A stretch of DNA of 64,000 bases from Chrysaora quinquecirrha (Eukaryota; Cnidaria; Scyphozoa; Semaeostomeae; Pelagiidae). Location of the stretch: NCBI GenBank assembly GCA_014526335.1, contig JACTAT010000029.1, positions 2,265,070 through 2,329,069 of the forward strand, in the 5' to 3' direction. A program made the position numbers and the translations under genes. Of the stretch, positions 10,989-23,100 are shown piece by piece. The notes beneath the pieces were generated by a model. It did not search any database. It was not told where the DNA came from and saw only the letters and a list, made by a program, of their open reading frames with translations. Numbering within the stretch: the first letter of the stretch is position 1; every line of letters starts with the position of its first letter.

Positions 10989-12752
10989 TCAAGGTTTCCA
11001 AGTGATTGTTTTGACGGCAATCTTCGCAGCTTTTCTAACTGCAGCACTTTCGTGATCATTTACCAACTGTTCAACCTGCAAGGAAAAGGAGTTTTGAAAC
11101 GTAATCTTTTATCTCCAAATACTCTACTCGACTTTAACACATTTGAAGCTCCAGTGAATAAAAAAACCCTTAGGTGCCTTATTGCCGTCCTCCCGTTAAT
11201 TGATTTCTGAAAATTTCCCAACAACCCCATTCCGCTTATATATAAGGAGCTACCGCTTACATGTTATATCAGGGTAGATTAGATCATATTCGATTATAGA
11301 TATTAAACCGCTTTAATGATATTAAAACATGATATTTTATTCCGTAACGTAAAATTTCCATGCAGTTATTCTTCTTTATTAACAAGCAGCAAGTAGCTAT
11401 TGACATTGTTACTGAAAATTCCTTAGCCTTTCTAGGGACTTAATAGAAGTCGAGAACGGGGAGTTTGCAGCAAGATGTCAGAGCTCGCCAATAATGTAGT
11501 CAAGTTAGAAAGGTTATTCAAAATAACAAATTTTGAGAAATCTTTGGTAGTTGAAAGCTGACAAAAGAAAATTTAGTTCAGTGGTAAAGTTATAAAAACG
11601 GAAGTTAATCACACATCAAGTAAAGCTTACATCTTTGAGTGATTTCAGTAGCTGTGCTCTGCCTGCAGGAGCTTCTGATAGCTCTGTAATAGTCTGCATG
11701 TTTGATAAGAAGAACATTAAAATTAGAGTTTGGTGGTAAAGAATTGGTTATTTATAGATTATACTCTTATAAAAAAAAGTGTAAATAGAACAACATTAGC
11801 GATGCTAACCTTCAAAGAATTCAGTCTGACTTCACTTGATGGATCTTGCAGGATTGCAACAAGGCGAGGAATTGCACCTGCCTCGATGGCAGCGTACTTA
11901 CCTTTGGTTGTTATGCTTATTCTAGAAAAAGAAATCATTGTATTTATGGCTTTGAGAGGGAACCATTTTGCAGTTACTTGAGAGACATACCGTAGCAAAG
12001 GTCTCTATGCGTTTTGCAGCAAATGAAGCTATCTGCTCAACTCAACATTTAAGACTGTACTTAAAACTTTGTTATTTCATCTAACAGTCCCAGCATTGCA
12101 TATATGGTTTCATACTGTTTGCATTTAAACTGAAAGCCCAATGCTATGTAGACAGTGGTCCAAAGTTTCCTTTTTACTGTTATGAACCCCCTGGATAATT
12201 CTGATTGTTTTCACTTTCTTGATGTTGTGCTTGGGGCTCCGGGGGCGCTCTCTTGTTAAAATCAAAAATTGCATTTAAATGCATTAAAGTAAGTTTTCAG
12301 TTAACTACTTACGCCATTAGTGCTCCAGCAGCGCTTGCTTTAACTTCAGTTGATTTGTCTTCAAGAAGCAAACATAAGATGGGAACAGCTCCAACTTCGC
12401 ATGCAGCATCTTTGCCATCCAATGGAAAGCTACAATGAGAACATCAGTACTGAACTAACGTTAGGAACGTCTTTAATGTACCAGATGCTGTTTACTGCCA
12501 GTTGCCGTATTCAACTATTGAAACCAATATTTTAGTAATAATAGCCAAGAGAATATTTTAGTTTGCGTTGGATGGGAAAATGTTACAATATATGATCAGT
12601 TACCTTGCTAGTTAAGTTAGTGAGTTAGTTCGTTAGTTAGTTAGCTAACCAATTAATTTGTTAGTTAGTTAGCTAGTTAGTTAGTTAGTTAGTTATTTAG
12701 TTAGTCAGTTCTTTAGTTAGTTAGTCAGTTATTTAGTTAGTTAGTTAGTTAA

Positions 12753-12791
<39 letters not shown>

Positions 12792-13342
12792 AATAGTTGG
12801 TTGGTTAGATAGTTGGCTAGTTAGTTGATTGATTGGTTAGTTAGGTCGTTAGTTAGCAAGTTAGATAGTTATTTTGTCATCTAAGTAGTCCGATCCTAGC
12901 TCTTCCATTCGATGTGAAAAAATCAAGTGAAGCTCCTATCAGTGATAAGTTATCGTGACAAAATTGACACATTGATATTATTTACCTCAAATCCATTATA
13001 TCCCTGGCTGCCTTGGCTCTTATAACAACATTTGTGTGATTTAATAAATTGGTGAAGGTTTTCATTGCATTGTTCTGTAGAGCTTGTGCTGTGTCAATTT
13101 TCATGCAGTAATGTAACGAATCTAGTATAATTTCCTGAAAACAAAAAAGTGATTTAAGTTAGTGAAAACTTCCAACAATGCTTGTAGTGCGTAGGGTAGA
13201 TTATAATCTGCATACTCGGCTGACTGACTGACTGACTGACTGACTGACTGACTGACTGACTGACTGACTGACTGACTGACTGACTGACTGACTGACTGAC
13301 TGACTGACTGACTGACTGACTGACTCGCTAACTCTCTATCTC

Positions 13343-13380
<38 letters not shown>

Positions 13381-16300
13381 AATTTAACTAACTAACTTAA
13401 CTAACTAACTAACCAAATATCGTATTGACTAACTTACTAACTAACTCACTAAATAACTAACTACATATTCTTATAGCTTGATGGGCTAGGAGGCATATAC
13501 ATTACGGATCTCAATTCTAATAAACAGAGATAAATGATAAATCAGTTGCAATTGGCTTAAGCAAGCAGCGTGATATATGGTACCTTGATTTCGTCTTCTT
13601 CGTTAGGAAGTTTTTCCACCAGAGTAGGAACCAATTTAGCCTCAACGATTCCATCAGGTCCTGAAATAGATTTCATGTATAAATGTTTCACTTAGAACGT
13701 CCAGTAGGGCAAAAATAGGCTTCTGCAGAGGAACAGAGATCGGAGCACCCTGCCATCTATTAATTCATTTTTTCTTGAAAAGGTTGGCAGTTTACAACCC
13801 TGGGACCCTAGCCTGAATCTCCATTTTTTGCACTTGTGTGTCATTATCGTAGTCTCAGCTTGAAATTGATTTTGGCAGTTCCTATTTAGAACTAATTTCA
13901 GCCTTAGAAGTTGTTGTTAGTTTGCCCCTGGCGAAATAATCAAACATTATTTTTCAAACATTTGAGATTATTTTGACAATGTTTGTCCGTTTCGCCAGGT
14001 GACAAAACATTGCTTGATAAGCAGAATTGGATAATCTTTTTGGGAAGATATTTTCTGCTTTTCACAAGAGAAGCTGTTTTGCGAGCAATGTTTTCCGATT
14101 TTGCGAAACGGTCGAACAAATCTCAAATGTCTTATTGACAATTTTTGGTCGTTAAGTCTAGCTTAAAGGATTGTTTTTGTATGATAAGCTTTCGCAGCTT
14201 AGCGGATCCTTGTTCATAAGCAGATTATCGACTGTGCTAGTGTTCCTTACCTGGTGGAGATTGTGAAGCCATAAGAATAGCTTTGTGTGATTGAATCCTC
14301 GCTTTATAAACTTCATCATTAAACTACAAGAGAAAAAATTCTGAGTTGATATGCAAGCCTTGTGATATGATTTTCAAATGAATCCAACACAATATAATTT
14401 TGCATTGACTTCTAATTTTACACCAAGATCGTCTTTTGACTAACGTCTTTAAGTGAAAGGACATTGTGTATGAGAGAAAATCATGGCCTTTTTAGGCTTA
14501 ATGCAATCTCTTTATTTCTACTGAAATTGTTTTGATAGAAACATCTCGTTTTCAAACAAATGACATAAATATCAGCTCTCAAACGAGATTGGCGTGCTAA
14601 AGGCTGATTGTTTGCAAGTTAAGATCTCTTATGATTTTACTTACCAACTTTGAAAGTGGAATGATCACTTTGTGATTAATGATTGCGTCCCTGCCTATCG
14701 CATGACCTTTGAAGAAAAGAAACATTGTATTAGAAGCCTTGTTTGATCCTGACCCCAAGTTAGCAGGAAATTCGGGAATTTGATTGAGATTCTGTGATTG
14801 GGTGGCTAAACCTTCTTTTTTCTGAAACGATAGACTTCGGAGGGATAAAATATACTTCCAAAATAACGAAAAAGGTTGAGTTTGGTATATTCGAATTCTT
14901 TTCTAGAAGGTTACAGACAAATAATTGCGAAACACATCAGAATCATTGTGAAGACATCTAAATCTTATGCCTGCAAATTTTCTTTCTAACGGCCTTCCAG
15001 ATCTTCCAAACCAAAGCTGTAAAAGACAACACTTCTTTGTTCCAAAGTCCTTGTTTGACTTCGATTTGTCGAACTTTTCCAGATAAACTGTGGTAAACGT
15101 TCTTTTCATTTGCGTTGATGTATAAAAGTCATGCTATATATAGTATGTATCTGAAAATGATGCCTACCAGCTATTATACAAAGAGCCTCTGTTGTTTTGA
15201 TTCTCACAGTTGGGTCTTTGTCTTGCAATAGTAACTTCAAGCTTTCAACTATACCTGTGAAGAAGTTATGAATATACCTTGATAATTAAGTCATGGAGAC
15301 AAGACCATGTCTTATCAGACTTTCTAGAAATAACGACGAGAGTTGCCAGTGTTATATAAGTTTGAAGCTTAGGAATCGACAAGCTTTGTCATATTCTTGC
15401 AAAGAGAAAGGACTATAAGGCCTAAACGATCAAATATTATTCGTCAAACATCTGAAATTCGCTTGTCAAATAATATATTCGAACATTTGATGACGTCGCA
15501 AAACATTTTGCTTACAAAAAGCAAAGAATATTTTTGTAGTTCTCACAAACATTGATTAACAAATTGTTAGGAAATGTTTGCGGTATAATCAAACAGTCAA
15601 AAATCGCTGGAAACAATTCCCAAGAGTCTGGCCAACAATGCCTGATCGTTTGATCAGGGATACACTCACTGTAACTTGAAATTTTATTTACTTTTCCCTC
15701 AAGTTGTCCAGTGTCCCTAATAACAATAAACTCGAAAATTCGTTAACTTGAACCATTTTCGTTGGACCCTGGGGGACTCAAGTTATCGTAATACAATAAT
15801 TCATTACGGAATTATCTGAAGACAGTTCAACATATATGCTCAACCCTTGTTGACTCTTACCAACTCTGATTGACTCGCTGATTTTTTCAGGATCATGCAG
15901 AACTTCACATAGAGCAACGAGTGCTCTTTGTCTAACAATCAGTGGCTCATCTTTTTTTAATTCTCTGTTCTGTCGAGAGATATATAATTCAATGTAATGA
16001 ATAATATTACATAATACCATAGTTGTTTTACGTTAAGGAACCTTGAATTAAGTTAAGTACTTACCTCTATGGCTTTCTCTATATTCCTAGGAATCAAAAA
16101 ATTTCCTGTTTTTGACTTACTTTGTACAGACGTCATGACAAATAAGGACCTTATATACGTGGACCATAACTATTTTCCACATTCTATATTTTTGTCGAGC
16201 CAAGCAGAAGTGACAGCAAAAGTGACTTCGACACATTGGCTTCCATGATAACAGTTTGGCCACTTTTTGGTACAAATCCAGTCAAACTTGATAACAAATG

Positions 16301-16945
16301 AATACTGTCTCAGTGTTGATTTTGATTTTTCGTGAAATTCGGTAGGTACCCTACACATATGTAGGTGATAGACATACAATATGCATGGCAGTTTTTTAGA
16401 TATGGACATGGCACAATATGAAGAGCCACTATTGTTCCATCCTGCTGTTAGCGTATCGTTCTATTGAGAACTCAGGTGTGCAAATGCGATCTGCATTATG
16501 GCTGATGGGGATGGCAACCTAACCTAGTCAAATATCATATGACGATCTTCTGAAACACTAGGTGCCTACCTACCCTCACCGTACGGTGGTACGTAGATAG
16601 CTACACTTCTTGTTGTAGCTAAGCCTATTGATATGAAAATATTAAAAGCAATGTATTATGGCCTATGGATGGAGTAGATTCGATGAAACTATGGTGAGTA
16701 GAATGACTGATATGTAGATATGATAACAGAACAGAATAATAGACTAGATAGAGCAGAGCAGAAGAGGCAGGCAGCCCTAAAGGCTGGGTACCCTATGAAG
16801 CTTACTGCTTAGGGCCTCTCTTGCATTACACTCATGCAGCTTCATCACTTACCAACTTTGGAAGCGCTCTGTCGCCATATGCAAGTGGAGCCTTTGTAAT
16901 ATCAATATTAGGTGGTAGGTTTGCAGATATCACCGTATGTGCCAT
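10989..16945 (-). CDS. RSPH14: Radial spoke head 14 (RSPH14/RTDR1), complete
   Basis: Eleven exons, 5' to 3': 16853-16945, 15861-15969, 15168-15254, 14645-14706, 14251-14323, 13584-13660, 12986-13134, 12313-12429, 11810-11921, 11631-11693, 10989-11075. All borders are GT-AG, phases close, and they give 342 residues against 348 in human. Start MAHTVISANLPPNIDITKAP matches the family N-terminus. Key matches are RQRALVALCEVLHDP, TVRIKTTEAL, KAARDIMDL, ASAAGALMA and GKYAAIEAGAIPRLV. These are armadillo/HEAT-type helical repeats through most of the length. In the family it is a component of axonemal radial spokes, acting in cilia and flagella. Introns carry two family A copies and TTAG and CTGA tracts. 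Transcribed away from ETHE1. Confidence 0.96.
12603..12873. repeat. Degenerate (TTAG)n array
   Basis: TTAG units with scattered TTAT, CTAG and TTGG variants fill most of the RSPH14 intron between exons 12986-13134 and 12313-12429. The sense strand reads CTAA. Confidence 0.92.
13218..13465. repeat. (CTGA)n tract followed by (CTAA)n tract
   Basis: Pure CTGA from about 13218 to 13323, a short break, then CTAA units to about 13465. They lie in one RSPH14 intron (13135-13583). The two motifs differ by one base and abut, which suggests one microsatellite that changed motif by a point mutation and spread. Confidence 0.93.
13906..14165. mobile_element. Family A MITE copy
   Basis: Words AATCAAACATT, TTTGAGATT, AATGTTTGTCCGTTTCGCC and AAACATTGCTTGATAAGC, with inverted counterparts toward 14160. 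It lies in an RSPH14 intron, about 85 bp before exon 14251-14323 in plus coordinates. Confidence 0.6.
15415..15660. mobile_element. Family A MITE copy
   Basis: AGGCCTAAACGATCAAATATT at the left and inverted GCCTGATCGTTTGATCAGG at the right, with TCAAACATCTGAAATTCGC and AAACATTTTGCTTACAA inside. It lies in the RSPH14 intron 15255-15860. Confidence 0.6.
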
Positions 16946-17166
16946 TATTTAGTAGATTAATGCCGTTTCTCGCTGTTTGCTCAGGCCAGGCTGAAGAACA
17001 TGGAAGTAAATAATGATATCAACAGTTTCCAGGGCAACTGTTTTTGCTGACAGGTTTGCTGATTCAATTCCGTTCAACGCACAAGCGAATACTATTTCTG
17101 GCTGTCGTTTAGGAAGTCGAAGTTTTCTCTGCACCTTGTTTTGGGATGACATAAAAAGCTATTGAG
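16946..17166. promoter_or_regulatory. Divergent RSPH14/ETHE1 promoter region
   Basis: Only 221 bp separate the two start codons, so both promoters and 5' leaders must share this interval. It contains the X-box at 17025-17038. On the RSPH14 side an open frame runs from ATG 17152 to a TAA at 16949; it is in frame with RSPH14 and is separated from its ATG by that stop and one ATA codon. It may be an upstream ORF, or simply open leader sequence. Confidence 0.7.
17025..17038. promoter_or_regulatory. RFX X-box match
   Basis: GTTTCC-AG-GGCAAC fits the X-box consensus RYYNYY-N1-3-RRNRAC at every fixed position. It ends 80 bp upstream of the RSPH14 start codon, in the usual range for RFX control of ciliary genes. 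Binding is inferred. Confidence 0.65.
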
Positions 17167-20100
17167 ATGACGAATAACTTAAGAAAAGCAATATTTCGAC
17201 AGGTTAGTGCGTTGTTCATTCAACAGAGATCATTTCTGGGTTTTGAAAGCTTTATTTACCCCGGCGATATGCACGCTGCACTCTCCAGTAGACTCACAAC
17301 CCTCCAAGCAGACACCAGAATTCGACAAGCACGCCTTGCTTGGACTTGGTCCGTGAAATCACTCTATTTCCAATTAATAAGTTTATCGCTGCAGTTGGAA
17401 ACTTGTTGGTGGCTTATTTGGGATGGCTTGGGAAGTTAAAAACGTGTTTCCCCTAATGAAAAATTGATTCGTGACCTTCGAGGTCACAAGATATTCCAAC
17501 TCACACTCAACATTATTGACCGATCGCCAAATTTTATGATTCATTACAGTATACTGTATATTGAGACTAGGCTTATACGGTACTCCTTATACAAAACTGG
17601 AGAGTTTGCTCCGCACACACACAAAAGATACATGTATTTATTTATAAGAAACTAAAAAATTGATCCAGTACTGAAAGTTTCTTAAAATCGAAAAATTACC
17701 CTTATTCTTATTGTATGGTCTGTAATTAAGATATTTTTTCTTGCCCGCAGCTGTTTGATGCTGAATCATGGACATATACATACTTGCTTGGCTGTGCAAA
17801 AACGAAAGAAGCTGTGTTGATTGATCCAGTAGATGAACAGGTATTGATGTTATTCCAGGCCTCTCCATTTAAGATACGCAATCATGAGCACACCTCCACA
17901 CACCCCTCGTCTCGCCAAGATGCGCATAATTTCACACATCTAGTTTCTTGTGATTCCTTGAAAAATGCCTCTCAAAAGCGATCTTTAAATAAAAAAAAAC
18001 TTGAATCTGCTAATCACATATTTGATACCTAGTGACTGTCATTGGATAATAAACTACCCAACCACTGATCCATTTATGATATTAATGATCTGTGTTGCAT
18101 TTTCATGTGGTTTGTGTGGTGATATCCAAGCTCTTTGTATAATAACTCATGCAGTTAAGCGTTATTTGCAAAGAAAGAAAATTTGGTCTTATTCCGTGTC
18201 TTCATGCTGCTGACATTGAATATCAAGCATGGAGAAGCGGCAAGAAAAAACTACTCGAAGGATTAATTTTCATCAATTTTTCATCTGGATCTCTTTGTAA
18301 TGCTGAAACTGATTAAATGTGAACTGTTTAAATGAATTAAGTAATTTGTTAAAAACATCTTATAAAAAATGCAAATAATGTGAGATAATGTCAAAATTGC
18401 GAACCCTAAAAAATGCAGGCCTAAATATATCAAGGTCCAGGATCTTTGATGGACCCTCTAAAATACCCATGGAGAGGCCTGTTATTCATCAGGGATACTA
18501 CTAAAATGGGAGCAGTGGGGGTGTGTAAGGCCTTTTTCAAAGACTCAATAGTTAAGAGAACAAAGAGAAAAGAGAACAAGAGAAACAAGATGTGTCTGCA
18601 TGTGAACACATTATCTGCTAATTGCTCTTATGCTGCCATGTCTGGAAACTTAATTGTCAGTAAACCTGTTTCTTTTCTGTCTCTCAGCAAACAATCCTTG
18701 TTGCTGTGGTTTTATCAGAAAGCATACAAAGAATTTGCATTTTGCTTTGAAAAAGTAAACCAAGCTTAGAAAATGTATAGTTTATACAATTTAAGTTTAT
18801 TATCTACCTTTTCCAGGTTGAGAGGGACATGCAATTTATGAAAGAACTTGGTTTGAATCTTAAATATGCATGTATGTATCATAGTGTTCTTTGTTAAATA
18901 AACACAATATTCAGTAACAAATAGGGGTCGCTTGTAAGATAATACCAAGCAGATATGTCTTTGGGGCATGCAATCTCTATGTTTCAGACTAAATAAGACC
19001 TTAAATTTGGCTTAGTAATATCAAAAATTGTGTTTTAAGTAAGTTCCTCAATGGGTTCCTGACAGCACAAGAAAGCAGGATTTGATGGTAACAGGTCAGC
19101 TTGCCCAGCTTGTAACTTACCCCACCTTAACATGGTCAAGTCAGAACTATTTCAAGCTATGTCACCCATGTGTTTGTCCAACTTTCCCCATCTGTCAAGT
19201 TGCATGCCTCAGTTTTCAAGTTGACTTTGAAGGTGGTGCAAGTTGACTTCAATGTTGATGTTAGTTGACGTTAAAAGTTGGGCTGATTTGAGGTGTGGTT
19301 AGGGGCAAGTTGACTAGAAACAGATTTGACCATTATGCCCCAATACCTCCCAACTGCTTTTGCTATTTCCAAAAAGCCACAGATAATGCCATTTAATAAT
19401 AAAGCATCCCCTATGAATTAAGGTTTGATCTTGTATTTCATATTGATGGCATTTCATGTATTGCAACTGGCCAACTGCATTTTATAATTGTCCTTCTTTT
19501 AGTGAATACGCATTGCCATGCAGATCACATAACAGGCACTGGCATACTGAAGACTCTTACTTCTTGTCAAAGTATGATTTCCAAAGCAGCTGGAGCAAAA
19601 GCAGATATTCTGCTGCAGGATGGAGACATTGTAAAATTCGGAGAACAGGTAAGAATCTTATTGCAAAAACAAAGCAAACTTCACATAACTGCTTTGCTTG
19701 TGTTAGCTTTTTGTCACGAAGAGTCAGGCGGAATAGATAAATATCAACTTATATTTTGCCTTGTCAAGCTATGCCTTTAAGAGTTAATCAAGATATTGAA
19801 TGATTAAACAGGAGATTCAATAATATAGAGGCACATTCTTAACAAACGTTTTGAACTAACTAAATCAATCTAAATTTGATTAAACTAACTAAATCAGTTA
19901 TTAAGCAAGTTAGTAATTAACTAACTAACTAACTGACTGACTAACTAGCTAACCAAGTAACCAACTAACTAACCAATTAATTGCCTTACTAACTAACTAA
20001 TTAACTAACTAACTAACTAACCGATTATTCCCTTACTAACTAACTAATTAACTAACTAACTAACTAACTAACGAACTCACCTAACTAAATAACAAACGAA

Positions 20101-23100
20101 CCAACTGACTAACTTACTAGCTAACTAACTAATTAAGTGACTAACTAAGCAAATAACCAACTAACTAACTAATTAATTGCCTTACGAACTAACTATTTAA
20201 ATAACTAACCAACTAACTAACGAACTAACCTAACTAAATAACTAACAAACTAATTGACTAACTTACTAGCTAACTAACTAACTAACTAGTTAACTAACTT
20301 AACAACTAATTAACCGACTAACTAACTTATAAATTTACTAACTAACTAACTAATACTTTAACTTAGTTACTATCTAACAAACTAAATAACTAAATGACTA
20401 GCTAACTAGATTAATGAATTAAAATTAATTAACAAACTGACAAACTAGTTTTCTAAATAATTTCCTTACCAAGTGACTGTCTACCTAACTATCTAACTAA
20501 ACAGCTCACTAACTCGCCTAATAAATTTTAATGCTCGCTTACCTTTTCTGAATTTTAGGAATTAGAAGCAATGTCAACACCAGGACATACAGATGGTAAG
20601 CGTGCTTATAAACATTATATTTATTTTTAAAAGTCGGGTGAATTCTAAACTGCTGCACCAAACAAGCAAGGCTTCTTCAGTCAAACTCTGTAGAAGCCTT
20701 GCCTGACAAGACGAAATATGAGTATTTCAAAAAACATAGTTTTCTGTCGTCTCTCTTGCGACGCGGTGTCCCTGCTTCTATTTTATATTTACGTCTTCGC
20801 CGCAAGAAGATAAATATTTCTTCAAAGCAAGCAGTAAGTTGCATGGTCTTTTTCTTCTTATTAAAAAGGAACTAGTTGCCAACTAGCTGCCAGAGTCAGT
20901 TGCGATGAATTAGTTTCAAAAATAGCCGATTAGAAGACAGTAACTACAGTTGACATCCACTATCTCGAACTCTCAAGGGAAACTGGAATTTGTTCGAGAG
21001 AGCGAATGTTCGAAATAACGGAAGACACATATAAATATAAAAAATTATAGTTTTTAAGTCCGAAAAGGAACCCCTATTAACATGCAGGGTTACTGATCCA
21101 AAATTCATCAAACAAGTCTGGTATTTTTTACATAGGTTTCAAAGCTCATCTGCTTTCATCCCTACTATTGGTGAAATTTTGTATGAAATTTTGTATGAAT
21201 TAACATAATTATCAGCTTGTCAGTATGAATTAACATAATTACATATATTTTATTTATTAATTATCGATTTAGATTAGTTTCCTATGTATATTTTGTATGT
21301 AGAAAGCTAGAAATTAGAGAATCGATATAAAATAAGTTGAGAAAGAAAAGAAATTGAGATAATGGCGATGCAGCACATCTCGAAAGAGAACAGCTTCATC
21401 TATTGTATACATTGGCAGCATATCACTTAGCTGCTGCCATTCCCACTCCGCTAGGCGAACTTATACATATTTTCAGCCTGTCTCTTTATCCAGTTCAGCA
21501 GAAAATTTGGCAAAGTTCGAGATAAAGAGCAGATTTTCTCCATGGGAAATCGAAAATGGTTCGAGACAGCGAATATTCGAGATAACGGGGTCCGAGATAG
21601 CGGATGATTTTTCTATACAAACCCTTATACCAAAACGAGGGGAAATGGAAAATCGTTCGAGATAGCGAATGTTCGAGATAGCAGGCAGTCGAGATAGCGG
21701 ATGTCAACTGTAGTTCCGACTGTGCGCAATGTCGACATAAGCCTAGTTTCAGCCATACTCTTATACTTCACAGTAATACAACAGGTTAAGAAAATAGCAG
21801 AAGTGAATATTTGCTAAGTTTGAAATTCTGATCATTGAAAAAACTCAGTTTATATTGTTTTCTCTCACAAAGGTTGCATGACTTTTGTTGATCATATTGG
21901 AAGACGCGCCTTTACTGGAGATGCATTGCTAATCAGAGCATGTGGTCGAACAGATTTTCAACAAGGTATGTTTGGTAGCATAGCTCACCTCTGCCATTTT
22001 TCTATTTGTTGGTCAGAAACAGAAATCCCGCAATTTTCCTCAGTTCTCATAACTGAACACAATTGCTGGCTGCTCGCCACCCCCCCTTTTACCCTTGCTA
22101 TTGTTCCCCACATCTTGTTCTTACTGTCGTTTTCCGCTGTTCTACTTTTGTTCTTGTTATTTCTTCTTTTAAACCCTTGTCTTTCACGATCAACCCTCGC
22201 AATTCTGCACAATCTTTTCCCCACCCTCTCGGAATTCTCTTTCCTTATTTTAGTATCAGTGGTAGGAAAGGAGTTTTGTCAAATTTCCCACTTTTGATTC
22301 GTTGTTAATTCAACATTAAAATTGATTCAATCTATCAATTTGTCGTTTATGCATTATTGTGAAAATTTATTTCTTTAGGTGATCCAAGGTTGCTTTATGA
22401 TTCTGTTCATCAAAGAATATTTTCTCTTCAGCCCGATTACCTGTTGTACCCAGCTCATGATTATAAAGGTTTGTCACTTAGTTTTTGGCACAAACTTTGC
22501 AAGCTAATTGTCACATTTCTCCCTTCCTATCTGGAGAGCTACCACCCCGCTGGTCTAAACATAGTCAATAGAATTCAGAATTCTGAATTCTGAATTCTAT
22601 CGACTATGGTCTAAACAACAATCTAGCCTAAAGGATGATTGTTCCATAGGTTAGTTAACGCTTTACTCTACAGCCCAAATTAAGCAGAAAATTACAGCTA
22701 TGATTGTTTTAAAATCATTGGCAAGCAAGATTTTTATATAATTTAGGAGTTTGTGAAACTGTCCACTTCAGAACCTTTCTGGGTTTGGGTTGACAGAGAG
22801 AGTTTGTTTTCTCAAAGAATCCTTCATTTAATTCCATTGGTCTTCCAGCTATATTCCGCAAGCTGATTTGTGTTTTAAGCACAGTACCAACTCGGCTTCA
22901 CTTTCTGATCGGTGCATTTTGATCCGCATCTGGGTATAAATTCAGCCCTATTCAATTGTCTTGCTCTGTTTCTGACGTTCATACTCTTAGGAGTGTCAGA
23001 TTAAAAAAGCTTTTAAGTAGGTCCAAAATTTTTTCCGCTGTTTCTCGTAATTTCATTATATCTGTTGGGATACCTGTCTGTTCTAAATACTGACAGGCTA

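Noticed and set aside
13218..13323. CRISPR-like array
   Set aside because: Pure 4-bp microsatellite without spacers, in animal DNA.
21878..22297. 139-codon plus-strand frame
   Set aside because: Only its start (21873-21965) is ETHE1 exon 6; the rest is read-through into the intron past a good GT donor.
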